Position numbers and translations under genes: made by a program
The notes under the pieces: model-generated
Database searches by the model: none
Seen by the model: the letters and a program-made list of their open reading frames with translations, nothing else
What the model was told of the DNA's origin: nothing
From: Croceibacterium_B sp035470785
GTDB lineage: Bacteria; Pseudomonadota; Alphaproteobacteria; Sphingomonadales; Sphingomonadaceae
Length of the DNA: 11,792 nucleotides
Direction: 5' to 3'
NCBI GenBank assembly: GCA_035470785.1
Contig: DATIQN010000053.1
Coordinates: 1-11,792 of the forward strand
Shown here: piece after piece, positions 1 through 5,709 of the stretch
Position numbering within the stretch: the stretch's first letter is position 1
Layout of the letters: every line of letters starts with the position of its first letter

Positions 1-536
1 CCGACTGTGCCGACGAAAACGGACTGTTCCAGCGGGTCCAGCCGTGCCTTGTGCCGCGGCACCATCCGCTCGCGGCGGTCGAAGGGGCCACCAACGCGGT
101 CGTCGCCGAGGGTAATTTTTCAGGACGCTTGCTCTTCCAAGGCGCCGGGGCGGGTGACGGACCGACAGCCAGCGCGGTCGCGGCCGACCTCATAGACATT
201 GCGCGCGGGGACATCGGCGCGCCGTTCTCGGTGCCGGTCGCCGCGCTCGAAGCCAGCGCGCCCGCCGATGCTGGCCACCGCACCAATCGCACCTACCTGC
301 GCTTCACCGTTGCCGACAGGCCGGGTGTGCTGGCCGAGATCGCCACCGCGATGCGCGACGCCGAGGTCTCGATCGAAAGCCTGATCCAGCAGGGCCGTCC
401 GGAAGAAGGCGGGGAAGTGCTGGTGGCGATGGTCACTCACGAAGGCCCCGAGGCCAACGTGGCCAAGGCGCTAGTCCTGCTCGAAGGCTCCGAAAGCCTG
501 ACCGAACAGCCGCTGGTCATGCACTTGCTCGCTTAG
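1..536 (+). CDS. hom: Homoserine dehydrogenase, C-terminal part (5' end outside window)
   Basis: Homoserine dehydrogenase reduces aspartate 4-semialdehyde to homoserine with NAD(P)H, at the branch to threonine, methionine and isoleucine, in the cytosol. The reading frame is open from base 3 to a TAG stop at 534-536, giving about 177 residues; the NAD-binding and most of the catalytic domain lie upstream of the window. Visible are the end of the catalytic domain (VQPCLVPRHHPLAAVEGATN, then VAEGNFSGRLLFQGAGAGDGPTASAVAADL) and a C-terminal ACT domain starting near RTNRTYLRFTVADRPGVLAEI. ACT domains in this family usually bind threonine for feedback inhibition, so that control is likely here but is inferred. 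An ATG at 51 lies inside the catalytic domain and is not the start. The stop overlaps the stop of the gene on the other strand. The product call is firm. Confidence 0.95.
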   Translation, partial: DCADENGLFQRVQPCLVPRHHPLAAVEGATNAVVAEGNFSGRLLFQGAGAGDGPTASAVAADLIDIARGDIGAPFSVPVAALEASAPADAGHRTNRTYLRFTVADRPGVLAEIATAMRDAEVSIESLIQQGRPEEGGEVLVAMVTHEGPEANVAKALVLLEGSESLTEQPLVMHLLA

Positions 537-934
537 GGGGCTGCCATTTCGCCCTTGGCGATCTTGTCGGCATCGGATCCGGCGGGAGGCTCGGGAATGG
601 CCTTCAGGTCGATGATGTAGAGCTGCCGGGGTTGTTTGCCGATCCGTGAGCACATGCTGGCTCCGGCGCACGAGGGTAAGCTCGACACGTTCGGTGCGTG
701 CGGCACCCCGTCGTCGGGATTGCCGTTGTCGGTGTTCGACGGGACATATTGCGTGGCCGGATCCTCATTCCTGGCGCAAACGACGATCTCGTCGCCGGTG
801 GCCTCGGGGCAAGGCTCGGCCTTTTTCGGCGTCACGGAATAAGCCGCCTGCGCATTCGCCAGGGCCTGTTCAGCGGTGATCGTCGGGGTGGGAGACACTG
901 CGGCCGCGGCTGCCGCAAACAGCATGCTCGACAT
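533..934 (-). CDS. Small exported four-cysteine protein of unknown function
   Basis: The reading frame codes for 133 residues and I do not know its function. The N-terminus (MSSMLFAAAAAAVSPTPTITAEQ) resembles the hydrophobic core and cleavage region of a signal peptide, but no Lys or Arg precedes the core, so export is likely rather than certain. The mature part has a Cys pair in CPEATGDEIVVCARNED (C42, C53) and a second pair in LPSCAGASMC (C89, C95), which could form two disulfides in the periplasm. The rest is rich in Pro, Asn and Asp. I recall the CPxxTGDEIVVC pattern from many short hypothetical proteins of sphingomonads, which supports a real gene. ATG 934 and ATG 925 (M4) are both possible starts; no better upstream ATG/GTG/TTG exists in frame. 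It diverges from glpX across 56 bp and meets hom tail to tail with a 4-nt overlap. Confidence 0.72.
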   Translation of the reverse strand: MSSMLFAAAAAAVSPTPTITAEQALANAQAAYSVTPKKAEPCPEATGDEIVVCARNEDPATQYVPSNTDNGNPDDGVPHAPNVSSLPSCAGASMCSRIGKQPRQLYIIDLKAIPEPPAGSDADKIAKGEMAAP

Positions 935-990
935 CGCCCGCCCTTTCGCCCAAATCGACCCGCAGACACCCTGGAGGGACTGAATCGCTT

Positions 991-1974
991 ATGAACGACC
1001 GTGCCGTTTCCGCCAGCCACGTCCTCGACAGGGTGCTCGTGCTCGAGATGGTCCGCGTGACCGAAGCGGCGGCGGTCGCCGCGAGCAAGCTAGTCGGCCG
1101 CGGCGACGAGAAGGCCGCCGACCACGCAGCGGTCGAGGCGATGCGCCAGGCTTTCGACCAGCTCGCCATTGATGGCACCGTGGTGATCGGAGAGGGCGAG
1201 CGCGACGAGGCGCCGATGCTCTATATCGGTGAGAAGGTTGGCGGTGCACCGGGCAAGGGACCGAAGATCGACATTGCCCTCGACCCGCTCGAAGGCACCA
1301 CGATCACCGCCAAGGCCGGGCCCAACTCGCTCGCGGTGCTCGCGGCGGCCGAGGAAGGCTGCCTGCTTAACGCGCCCGACGTCTACATGGAAAAGCTCGC
1401 GGTCGGCCCCGGCTACCCCGAAGGCGTAATCGACCTGGCGAGGAGCGCGACCGAAAACGTCAAGGCCGTTGCCGCCGCCAAGGGGGTCGCGCCGAACGAG
1501 ATCATCGTCTGCGTGCTCGAGCGCCCGCGCCACTCCGCTCTTATAGCCGAGTTGCGCGCACTCGGCTGCGGCATCCAGCTGATCCCCGATGGCGATGTCG
1601 CCGGGGTGATCGCGGTTACGAACCCCGAGACCACGATCGACCTCTACATGGGCTCGGGCGGCGCTCCCGAAGGCGTTCTTGCGGCGGCAGCGCTGCGTTG
1701 CGTCGGCGGGCAATTCAACGGCCGCCTGATCTTCCGCAACGATGACGAGAAGCTCCGCGCGCGCAAATGGGGAATCGAAGACCTCGACCGGATCTACCGG
1801 CTCGAAGACCTGGCCAAGGGCGACTGCATCTTCGCCGCCACCGGCGTCACCGACGGCTCGCTGCTGCAGGGGGTTAAGTACCTCAAGGGCGGCCGGATGA
1901 CGACGGAGAGTGTGGTGATGCGCGCCAGCTCGGGCACAATCCGCTGGGTCAAGGGCGAGCACCGCAGCCATTGA
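991..1974 (+). CDS. glpX: Class II fructose-1,6-bisphosphatase
   Basis: The enzyme hydrolyses fructose 1,6-bisphosphate to fructose 6-phosphate, the committed gluconeogenic step, in the cytosol and with a divalent metal. The protein has 327 residues, normal for GlpX-type enzymes. The metal and substrate motifs are clear: VIGEGERDEAPMLYIGE at residues 65-81 and LDPLEGTT at 97-104, where D98 and E101 correspond to the DPxEGT metal ligands. GSGGAPEGVLAAAALRCVGG follows near 221-240, with E227 the probable further metal ligand. ATG 991 is preceded by GGAGGG at 973-978, twelve bases upstream, which is a little far but usable. The gene sits after hom, an order I associate with sphingomonads. Some alphaproteobacterial GlpX proteins may also accept sedoheptulose 1,7-bisphosphate, but nothing here decides that. 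A small GC hairpin follows the stop. Confidence 0.96.
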   Translation: MNDRAVSASHVLDRVLVLEMVRVTEAAAVAASKLVGRGDEKAADHAAVEAMRQAFDQLAIDGTVVIGEGERDEAPMLYIGEKVGGAPGKGPKIDIALDPLEGTTITAKAGPNSLAVLAAAEEGCLLNAPDVYMEKLAVGPGYPEGVIDLARSATENVKAVAAAKGVAPNEIIVCVLERPRHSALIAELRALGCGIQLIPDGDVAGVIAVTNPETTIDLYMGSGGAPEGVLAAAALRCVGGQFNGRLIFRNDDEKLRARKWGIEDLDRIYRLEDLAKGDCIFAATGVTDGSLLQGVKYLKGGRMTTESVVMRASSGTIRWVKGEHRSH

Positions 1975-1977
1975 GCC

Positions 1978-1994
1978 GGCGGGGAAAGCCCGCC
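1978..1994 (+). terminator. Possible weak terminator hairpin after glpX
   Basis: GGCGGG (1978-1983) can pair with CCCGCC (1989-1994) around a five-base loop, four bases after the glpX stop. The stem is only six base pairs and no T-run follows, so this is not a canonical intrinsic terminator. It may only slow RNA polymerase or protect the 3' end. In GC-rich DNA such a stem can also occur by chance. Confidence 0.3.
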
Positions 1995-2002
1995 CGCTAG
2001 TG

Positions 2003-2030
2003 TTGCAATACGATGACGCTCGGCTAAGCG
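2003..2030 (+). promoter_or_regulatory. Candidate promoter of prs
   Basis: The 102-bp gap between glpX and prs contains TTGCAA (2003-2008) and, sixteen bases further, TAAGCG (2025-2030). This resembles a housekeeping-sigma promoter of alphaproteobacteria, in which TTG is the most conserved part of the -35 box. The match in the -10 box is poor. A transcript from here would have a leader of about 40 bases and include the AGGAG at 2061-2065. Confidence 0.3.
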
Positions 2031-2076
2031 GACCGAGGCGATTCCGACCGGCAGTACAACAGGAGCAGCGCGCGCG

Positions 2077-3012
2077 ATGAAGATCATGGCCGGCAATTCC
2101 AACCTGCCGCTCGCCCGGGCGATTGCGAGCTATCTCGAGATTCCGCTGACCGACGCCAGCGTGCGCCGTTTCGCCGACGAGGAAGTGTTCGTCGAAATCC
2201 ACGAGAACGTCCGCGGCGAGGACGTGTTCGTCATCCAGTCGACCAGCTACCCGACCAACGACAACCTGATGGAACTGCTGATCTGCACCGATGCGCTGCG
2301 GCGTGCCTCCGCCAAGCGGATCACCGCGGTTGTGCCGTATTTCGGTTATGCCCGGCAAGACCGCAAATCGGGCTCGCGCACGCCGATATCGGCTAAGCTG
2401 GTCGCTAACCTGATCACCCAGGCAGGAGCCAATCGCGTACTATCGGTCGACCTTCATGCCGGGCAGATCCAGGGCTTCTTCGACATCCCGACCGACAACC
2501 TCTACGGCGCGCCGGTGATGGCCGCCGACATCCAGGCGCGTTATGGCGGGCAGGACCTGATGGTCGTCTCGCCCGACGTCGGCGGCGTGGTCCGCGCTCG
2601 CGCCCTGGCCAAGCGGCTCAACAACGCCCCCCTGGCGATCGTCGACAAGCGCCGCGAGCGCGCCGGCGAATCCGAGGTTATGAACATCATCGGCGAAGTC
2701 AGCGGCCGCACCTGCATCCTAATCGACGACATCATCGATTCGGGCGGCACCTTGTGCAACGCGGCGCAGGCGCTGCTCGACGCCGGCGCGAAGTCGGTTG
2801 CGGCCTATATCACGCACGGCGTGCTGTCGGGCGGCGCGGTGGCGCGGGTCGACGGCTCGGCACTGACCGAGCTGGTTATTACCGATACCATCATGCCGAC
2901 CGATGCCGCGAAGGAGTCGAAGCGCATTCGCATCTTGCCGATCGCCCCGCTGATCGGCGAGGCCGTGCGCCGCATCGCCGACGAGAGCAGCGTCTCCTCG
3001 CTGTTCGACTGA
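2077..3012 (+). CDS. prs: Ribose-phosphate pyrophosphokinase (PRPP synthetase)
   Basis: Prs transfers pyrophosphate from ATP to ribose 5-phosphate to make PRPP, the precursor of purines, pyrimidines, histidine, tryptophan and NAD. The 311 residues match the usual length of about 310-315. Visible family motifs are RRFADEEVFVEI at 30-41 (ATP-binding region), PYFGYARQDRK (flexible ATP site), DLHAGQIQGFF at 125-135 with H127, the catalytic loop DKRRER at 190-195 with K191 and R193, and the PRPP loop LIDDIIDSGGT at 215-225. All expected catalytic residues are present. ATG 2077 has an AGGAG at 2061-2065, eleven bases upstream. The stop TGA at 3010-3012 is followed after one base by the TTG start of a histidinol-phosphatase gene, which suggests translational coupling. 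Class I enzymes are inhibited allosterically by ADP; this is family knowledge. Confidence 0.97.
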   Translation: MKIMAGNSNLPLARAIASYLEIPLTDASVRRFADEEVFVEIHENVRGEDVFVIQSTSYPTNDNLMELLICTDALRRASAKRITAVVPYFGYARQDRKSGSRTPISAKLVANLITQAGANRVLSVDLHAGQIQGFFDIPTDNLYGAPVMAADIQARYGGQDLMVVSPDVGGVVRARALAKRLNNAPLAIVDKRRERAGESEVMNIIGEVSGRTCILIDDIIDSGGTLCNAAQALLDAGAKSVAAYITHGVLSGGAVARVDGSALTELVITDTIMPTDAAKESKRIRILPIAPLIGEAVRRIADESSVSSLFD

Positions 3013-3013
3013 C

Positions 3014-3808
3014 TTGAACCTTACCGCCGAAATCGCGCTCGCCCACCGCCTCGCCGACGCCGCGCGGGCGGCGATCGTGCCGCATTTCCGCAGCGGGCTC
3101 GAGCACGAGCGCAAGGCCGACGCGACGCCGGTGACGCTGGCCGATCGCGCCGCCGAACAGGCCATGCGCAAGATTCTCACCGCCGAAGTGCCCCAGGACG
3201 GTGTCGCGGGCGAGGAATTCGGCACGAGCGAGGGGCGCTCGGGCCGGCAATGGGTGATCGACCCCATCGACGGGACGACCGCGTTCCTCGCCGGGCGGGC
3301 GACTTTCGGCACGCTGATTGCGCTCCTGGTGAAGGGCTTCCCGGTGCTCGGGGTGATCGACCAGCCCGTGCTCGCGGAGCGCTGGCTCGGGGTGGCGGGC
3401 GAGCCCACGACCCTCAACGGCCAGCCCGTATCCACTCGGGCGTGTCCGGAACTATCACACGCCGCGCTCGCCACTACCGGCCCGCATTACTTCACGCAGG
3501 ACCAGGGCGACGTTTTCATGACTCTCGCGCAGGCGACCGATCACCGTCGGATGATCATGGGCGGCGACTGCTACAATTATGCGATGCTCGCGAGCGGCCA
3601 TATCGACGTGGTCTGTGAGGCAGGCCTCAAGCTGCACGATTTCGCTGCCTTGGTGCCGGTGGTCGAAGGTGCCGGCGGCCTGATGTGCGATTGGAACGGC
3701 GAGCCGCTCCACGCCGGTTCGGATGGCCACGTTCTTGCCCTCGGCGACCCGGCGCGGCTCGACGACGTGCTCGAAGCGATGGGCGGCCATCAGGGGCACG
3801 CGCACTGA
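3014..3808 (+). CDS. hisN: Histidinol-phosphatase / inositol monophosphatase family protein
   Basis: This is a Mg-dependent phosphatase of the inositol monophosphatase fold, 264 residues. The metal-site motifs are GEEFG at residues 66-70 (E67), WVIDPIDGTTAF at 80-91 (D83, D86) and D209 in LKLHDFAALVPVVEGAGG. The last motif is closer to the HisN histidinol-phosphatase form (DxxALxPxxEGAGG) than to the WDxAAG of SuhB or CysQ. Histidinol phosphate is therefore the likeliest substrate, which would place it at the last-but-one stage of histidine synthesis; inositol-1-phosphatase activity cannot be excluded. The start is TTG at 3014: it lies one base after the prs stop, gives the expected N-terminus, and the first in-frame ATG comes only inside the conserved region. 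Coupling to prs makes sense because PRPP feeds histidine synthesis. The family assignment is firm; the hisN symbol is less so. Confidence 0.88.
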   Translation: MNLTAEIALAHRLADAARAAIVPHFRSGLEHERKADATPVTLADRAAEQAMRKILTAEVPQDGVAGEEFGTSEGRSGRQWVIDPIDGTTAFLAGRATFGTLIALLVKGFPVLGVIDQPVLAERWLGVAGEPTTLNGQPVSTRACPELSHAALATTGPHYFTQDQGDVFMTLAQATDHRRMIMGGDCYNYAMLASGHIDVVCEAGLKLHDFAALVPVVEGAGGLMCDWNGEPLHAGSDGHVLALGDPARLDDVLEAMGGHQGHAH

Positions 3809-3811
3809 CGC

Positions 3812-3840
3812 TTGCGTTTTTCCACGCCTGCGACTAGGGG
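3812..3840 (+). promoter_or_regulatory. Candidate promoter of rpmI-rplT
   Basis: TTGCGT (3812-3817) and TAGGGG (3835-3840) are 17 bases apart, directly after the hisN-like gene and about 90 bases before rpmI. Ribosomal protein genes normally have their own strong promoter, and the 121-bp gap here supports one. The -35 box is reasonable; the -10 box is GC-rich, as is often seen in alphaproteobacteria of high GC. Transcription would start around 3846-3848. Confidence 0.4.
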
Positions 3841-3853
3841 CGCGTCCTTCACC

Positions 3854-3924
3854 GACACGTGATTATCTGCCGGTCTGGCCAAAAGGGCTGCCAGGGCTGG
3901 CTAGGACGTGTCCCCGAAAGGAGA
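3854..3924 (+). promoter_or_regulatory. Structured mRNA leader and ribosome binding site of rpmI
   Basis: GACACGT (3854-3860) is perfectly complementary to ACGTGTC (3906-3912), forming a 7-bp stem that closes about 45 bases. Inside are CTGGC (3875-3879), GCCAG (3890-3894) and CTGGC (3897-3901), so the middle element can pair with either neighbour. The ribosome binding site GAAAGGAGA (3916-3924) follows three bases after the outer stem. In other bacteria L20 controls this operon by binding structured leader RNA. That this leader does the same is an inference; no match to a known leader family was recognised. Confidence 0.4.
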
Positions 3925-3929
3925 CTGAA

Positions 3930-4133
3930 ATGCCCAAGCTGAAGACCAAGAGCGGTGTGAAGAAACGCTTCAAGATCACCGCCTCAGGCAAGGTCAAGCA
4001 TGGTGTCGCTGGTAAGCGCCACCGCCTGATCAGCCACAATGCGAAGTACATCCGCCAGAACCGCGGCACCACCGTGATCGCCGACGCCGATGCTCGGACG
4101 ATCAAGAAGTGGGCCCCCTACGGGCTCGATTGA
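3930..4133 (+). CDS. rpmI: 50S ribosomal protein L35 (bL35)
   Basis: L35 is a small basic protein of the large ribosomal subunit. The 67 residues agree with the family length of about 65. The sequence begins MPKLKTKSGVKKRFKIT and contains ASGKVKH and GKRHRLISHNAKYIRQNR, the typical L35 signature, ending near WAPYGLD. ATG 3930 is fixed by the conserved MPK(L/M)KT start and a strong GAAAGGAGA site 5 bases upstream; an open frame extends further left to 3723 but runs through the preceding gene and is not coding. The stop is 30 bases before rplT, so the two are surely one operon. Translation initiation factor gene infC, next to rpmI in many bacteria, is absent on this side. Confidence 0.97.
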   Translation: MPKLKTKSGVKKRFKITASGKVKHGVAGKRHRLISHNAKYIRQNRGTTVIADADARTIKKWAPYGLD

Positions 4134-4163
4134 GCGCCGGTTTAGAGACAGGAGTACTTAAGC

Positions 4164-4526
4164 ATGTCCCGTATTAAACGCGGCGTTACCACCCGCGCCA
4201 AGCACAAGCGGATCCTCGAGCAGGCCAAGGGCTATCGCGGCCGCCGCAAGAATACCATCCGCGTCGCCCGCCAGGCGGTCGAGAAGGCCGGGCAGTATGC
4301 CTACCGCGACCGCAAGGTGAAGAAGCGCTCTTTCCGCGCGCTGTGGATCCAGCGGATCAACGCCGCGGTCCGCGCCGAAGGCCTGACTTACTCGCAGTTC
4401 ATGCACGGCGTTAAGCTTGCCGGCATTGAGCTCGACCGTAAGATCATGGCCGACCTCGCCATGAACGAGGGTGGCTCGTTCACCGCCATCATCGCGCAGG
4501 CGAAGCAGGCGCTGCCTTTGGCCTGA
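4164..4526 (+). CDS. rplT: 50S ribosomal protein L20 (bL20)
   Basis: L20 binds 23S rRNA early in assembly of the large subunit and often represses its own operon by binding leader RNA. The 120 residues match the usual length of about 118. The sequence MSRIKRGVTTRAKHKRILEQAKGYRGRRKNTIRVA has the long basic N-terminal extension, and the globular part contains YAYRDRKVKKRSFRALWIQRINAA and LTYSQFMHGVKLAGIELDRKIMADLA, both hallmarks of L20. ATG 4164 has an AGGAG at 4152-4156. It follows rpmI closely and is followed by a strong terminator hairpin before pheS. Confidence 0.98.
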   Translation: MSRIKRGVTTRAKHKRILEQAKGYRGRRKNTIRVARQAVEKAGQYAYRDRKVKKRSFRALWIQRINAAVRAEGLTYSQFMHGVKLAGIELDRKIMADLAMNEGGSFTAIIAQAKQALPLA

Positions 4527-4552
4527 ATCGGCGCATTCGCGCTGACGAGTTG

Positions 4553-4585
4553 AAGCGCCATCCGAGAGGGTGGCGCTTTTTCTTT
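4553..4585 (+). terminator. Intrinsic terminator between rplT and pheS
   Basis: A stem of eleven pairs (4553-4563 with 4568-4578, one of them T-G) closes a GAGA tetraloop at 4564-4567. The sequence after the GC-rich part reads TTTTTCTTT. This is a textbook rho-independent terminator: GC-rich stem, GNRA loop, U-tract. It should end most rpmI-rplT transcripts, or act as an attenuator if pheS is read from the same promoter. No sign of an alternative antiterminator pairing was seen. Confidence 0.85.
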
Positions 4586-4614
4586 GGGCTCAATTGATCT
4601 AGCGGACTTGCACC

Positions 4615-5709
4615 ATGGACGATCAGAGGATTTCCGAAACGCTCGCCGCGATCGACGCGGCTGAAAGCGTCGACGCGGTGGAGGCGATCCGCATCGCCGC
4701 GCTCGGCAAGCAGGGCTGGATCAGCCAGGCGCTCAAGAGCGTCGGTGGAATGGCGCCAAAGGAACGGACAAAATCCGCTCCGGCGATCCAGGCCACGCGC
4801 GAGCGAGTTGCTGGGGCGCTGGTCGCGAAAAAGGCGGCGCTCGCCGATGCGGCGCTCGAAGCCAGCCTGGCCAGCGAGACGCTCGACCTCACGCTCCCCG
4901 CTCCTGAGGCGCCGAAGGGCTCGGTCCACCCGGTCAGCCAGGTCATGGACGAGTTGGCGGAGATCTTCGCCGACATGGGCTTCGCCGTCGCCACCGGTCC
5001 CGAGATTGAGGACGACTGGCACAACTTCACCGCGCTCAACATGCCCGAGAGCCACCCGGCGCGGGCGATGCACGACACCTTCTATTTCCCTGATGCGGCG
5101 CCAGAAGGTGGACGAATGCTGCTGCGTACCCACACCAGCCCGGTGCAGGTGCGCACGATGATGAGCCAGGGGGCCCCGGTGCGGATCATCGCCCCAGGCC
5201 GGGTCTACCGCTCGGACAGCGACGCAACGCACACGCCGATGTTCCACCAGGTCGAAGGCCTGGTGATCGATCGCGGGATTCATCTCGGCCATCTTAAGTG
5301 GACCCTCGAGACATTCCTCAAGGCGTTTTTCGAGCGCGAGGACATCGTCTTGCGGCTACGCCCGAGCTACTTCCCGTTCACCGAGCCATCGGTCGAGGTC
5401 GACGTCGGCTTCGCGCTCGATGACGGCCGACGCGTGCTCGGCGGGTCGGGCGACGAGCCGGGCCACGGCTGGATGGAGCTGCTCGGCAGCGGGATGGTCA
5501 ACCGCCGGGTGATCGAGATGTCGGGACTCGACCCCGACGAATGGCAGGGTTTCGCGTTCGGCGTCGGCGTCGATCGCCTCGCCATGCTCAAGTACGGGAT
5601 GGACGACTTGCGCGCGTTCTTCGACGGCGATGTGCGCTGGCTCAGGCACTATGGCTTCTCCCCGTTCGACCAGCCGACGCTCAGCGCCGGCGTGGGAGCG
5701 CGGGCATGA
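4615..5709 (+). CDS. pheS: Phenylalanine--tRNA ligase alpha subunit
   Basis: PheS is the catalytic subunit of the alpha2-beta2 phenylalanyl-tRNA synthetase, which charges tRNA-Phe. The 364 residues fit the bacterial alpha subunit, with an N-terminal coiled-coil arm (about 1-90) and a class II catalytic core. Motif 2 is GRVYRSDSDATHTPMFHQVEG at 195-215. FPFTEPS at 253-259 belongs to the phenylalanine pocket. Motif 3 is FAFGVGVDRLAMLKYGM at 313-329. A314 aligns, in the AFG motif, with the alanine known to set substrate selectivity in E. coli PheS. ATG 4615 gives the normal N-terminus, but no clear Shine-Dalgarno sequence precedes it. The stop TGA overlaps the ATG of pheT by four bases (ATGA), consistent with coupled, equal synthesis of both subunits. 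A terminator hairpin lies 30 bases upstream. Confidence 0.98.
   Translation: MDDQRISETLAAIDAAESVDAVEAIRIAALGKQGWISQALKSVGGMAPKERTKSAPAIQATRERVAGALVAKKAALADAALEASLASETLDLTLPAPEAPKGSVHPVSQVMDELAEIFADMGFAVATGPEIEDDWHNFTALNMPESHPARAMHDTFYFPDAAPEGGRMLLRTHTSPVQVRTMMSQGAPVRIIAPGRVYRSDSDATHTPMFHQVEGLVIDRGIHLGHLKWTLETFLKAFFEREDIVLRLRPSYFPFTEPSVEVDVGFALDDGRRVLGGSGDEPGHGWMELLGSGMVNRRVIEMSGLDPDEWQGFAFGVGVDRLAMLKYGMDDLRAFFDGDVRWLRHYGFSPFDQPTLSAGVGARA

Noticed and set aside
953..955. ATT as an alternative start for the four-cysteine protein, which would add Lys and Arg before the hydrophobic core
   Set aside because: ATT starts are very rare and no ribosome binding site precedes it. It would improve the signal peptide but the evidence is too thin.
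1090..2358. Long - strand open frame (422 codons) opposite glpX and prs
   Set aside because: It spans two well-defined + strand genes and their intergenic gap, and its protein shows no family motifs. Long antisense frames are expected in GC-rich coding DNA.
3723..3929. N-terminal extension of the rpmI frame back to 3723
   Set aside because: L35 proteins start at MPKxKT, a strong ribosome binding site precedes ATG 3930, and the extension overlaps the end of the hisN-like gene.
4550..4597. Possible pheM-like leader peptide reading M-K-R-H-P-R-G-W-R-F-F-F-G-L-N from a TTG
   Set aside because: The three Phe codons are simply the U-tract of the terminator, after the hairpin rather than before it, so a stalled ribosome could not favour an antiterminator. 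The TTG has no ribosome binding site.
5541..5705. N-terminal extension of the pheT frame back to 5541
   Set aside because: PheT proteins start at MKFSxxWL; the extension reads through pheS in another frame and is arginine-rich shadow sequence.
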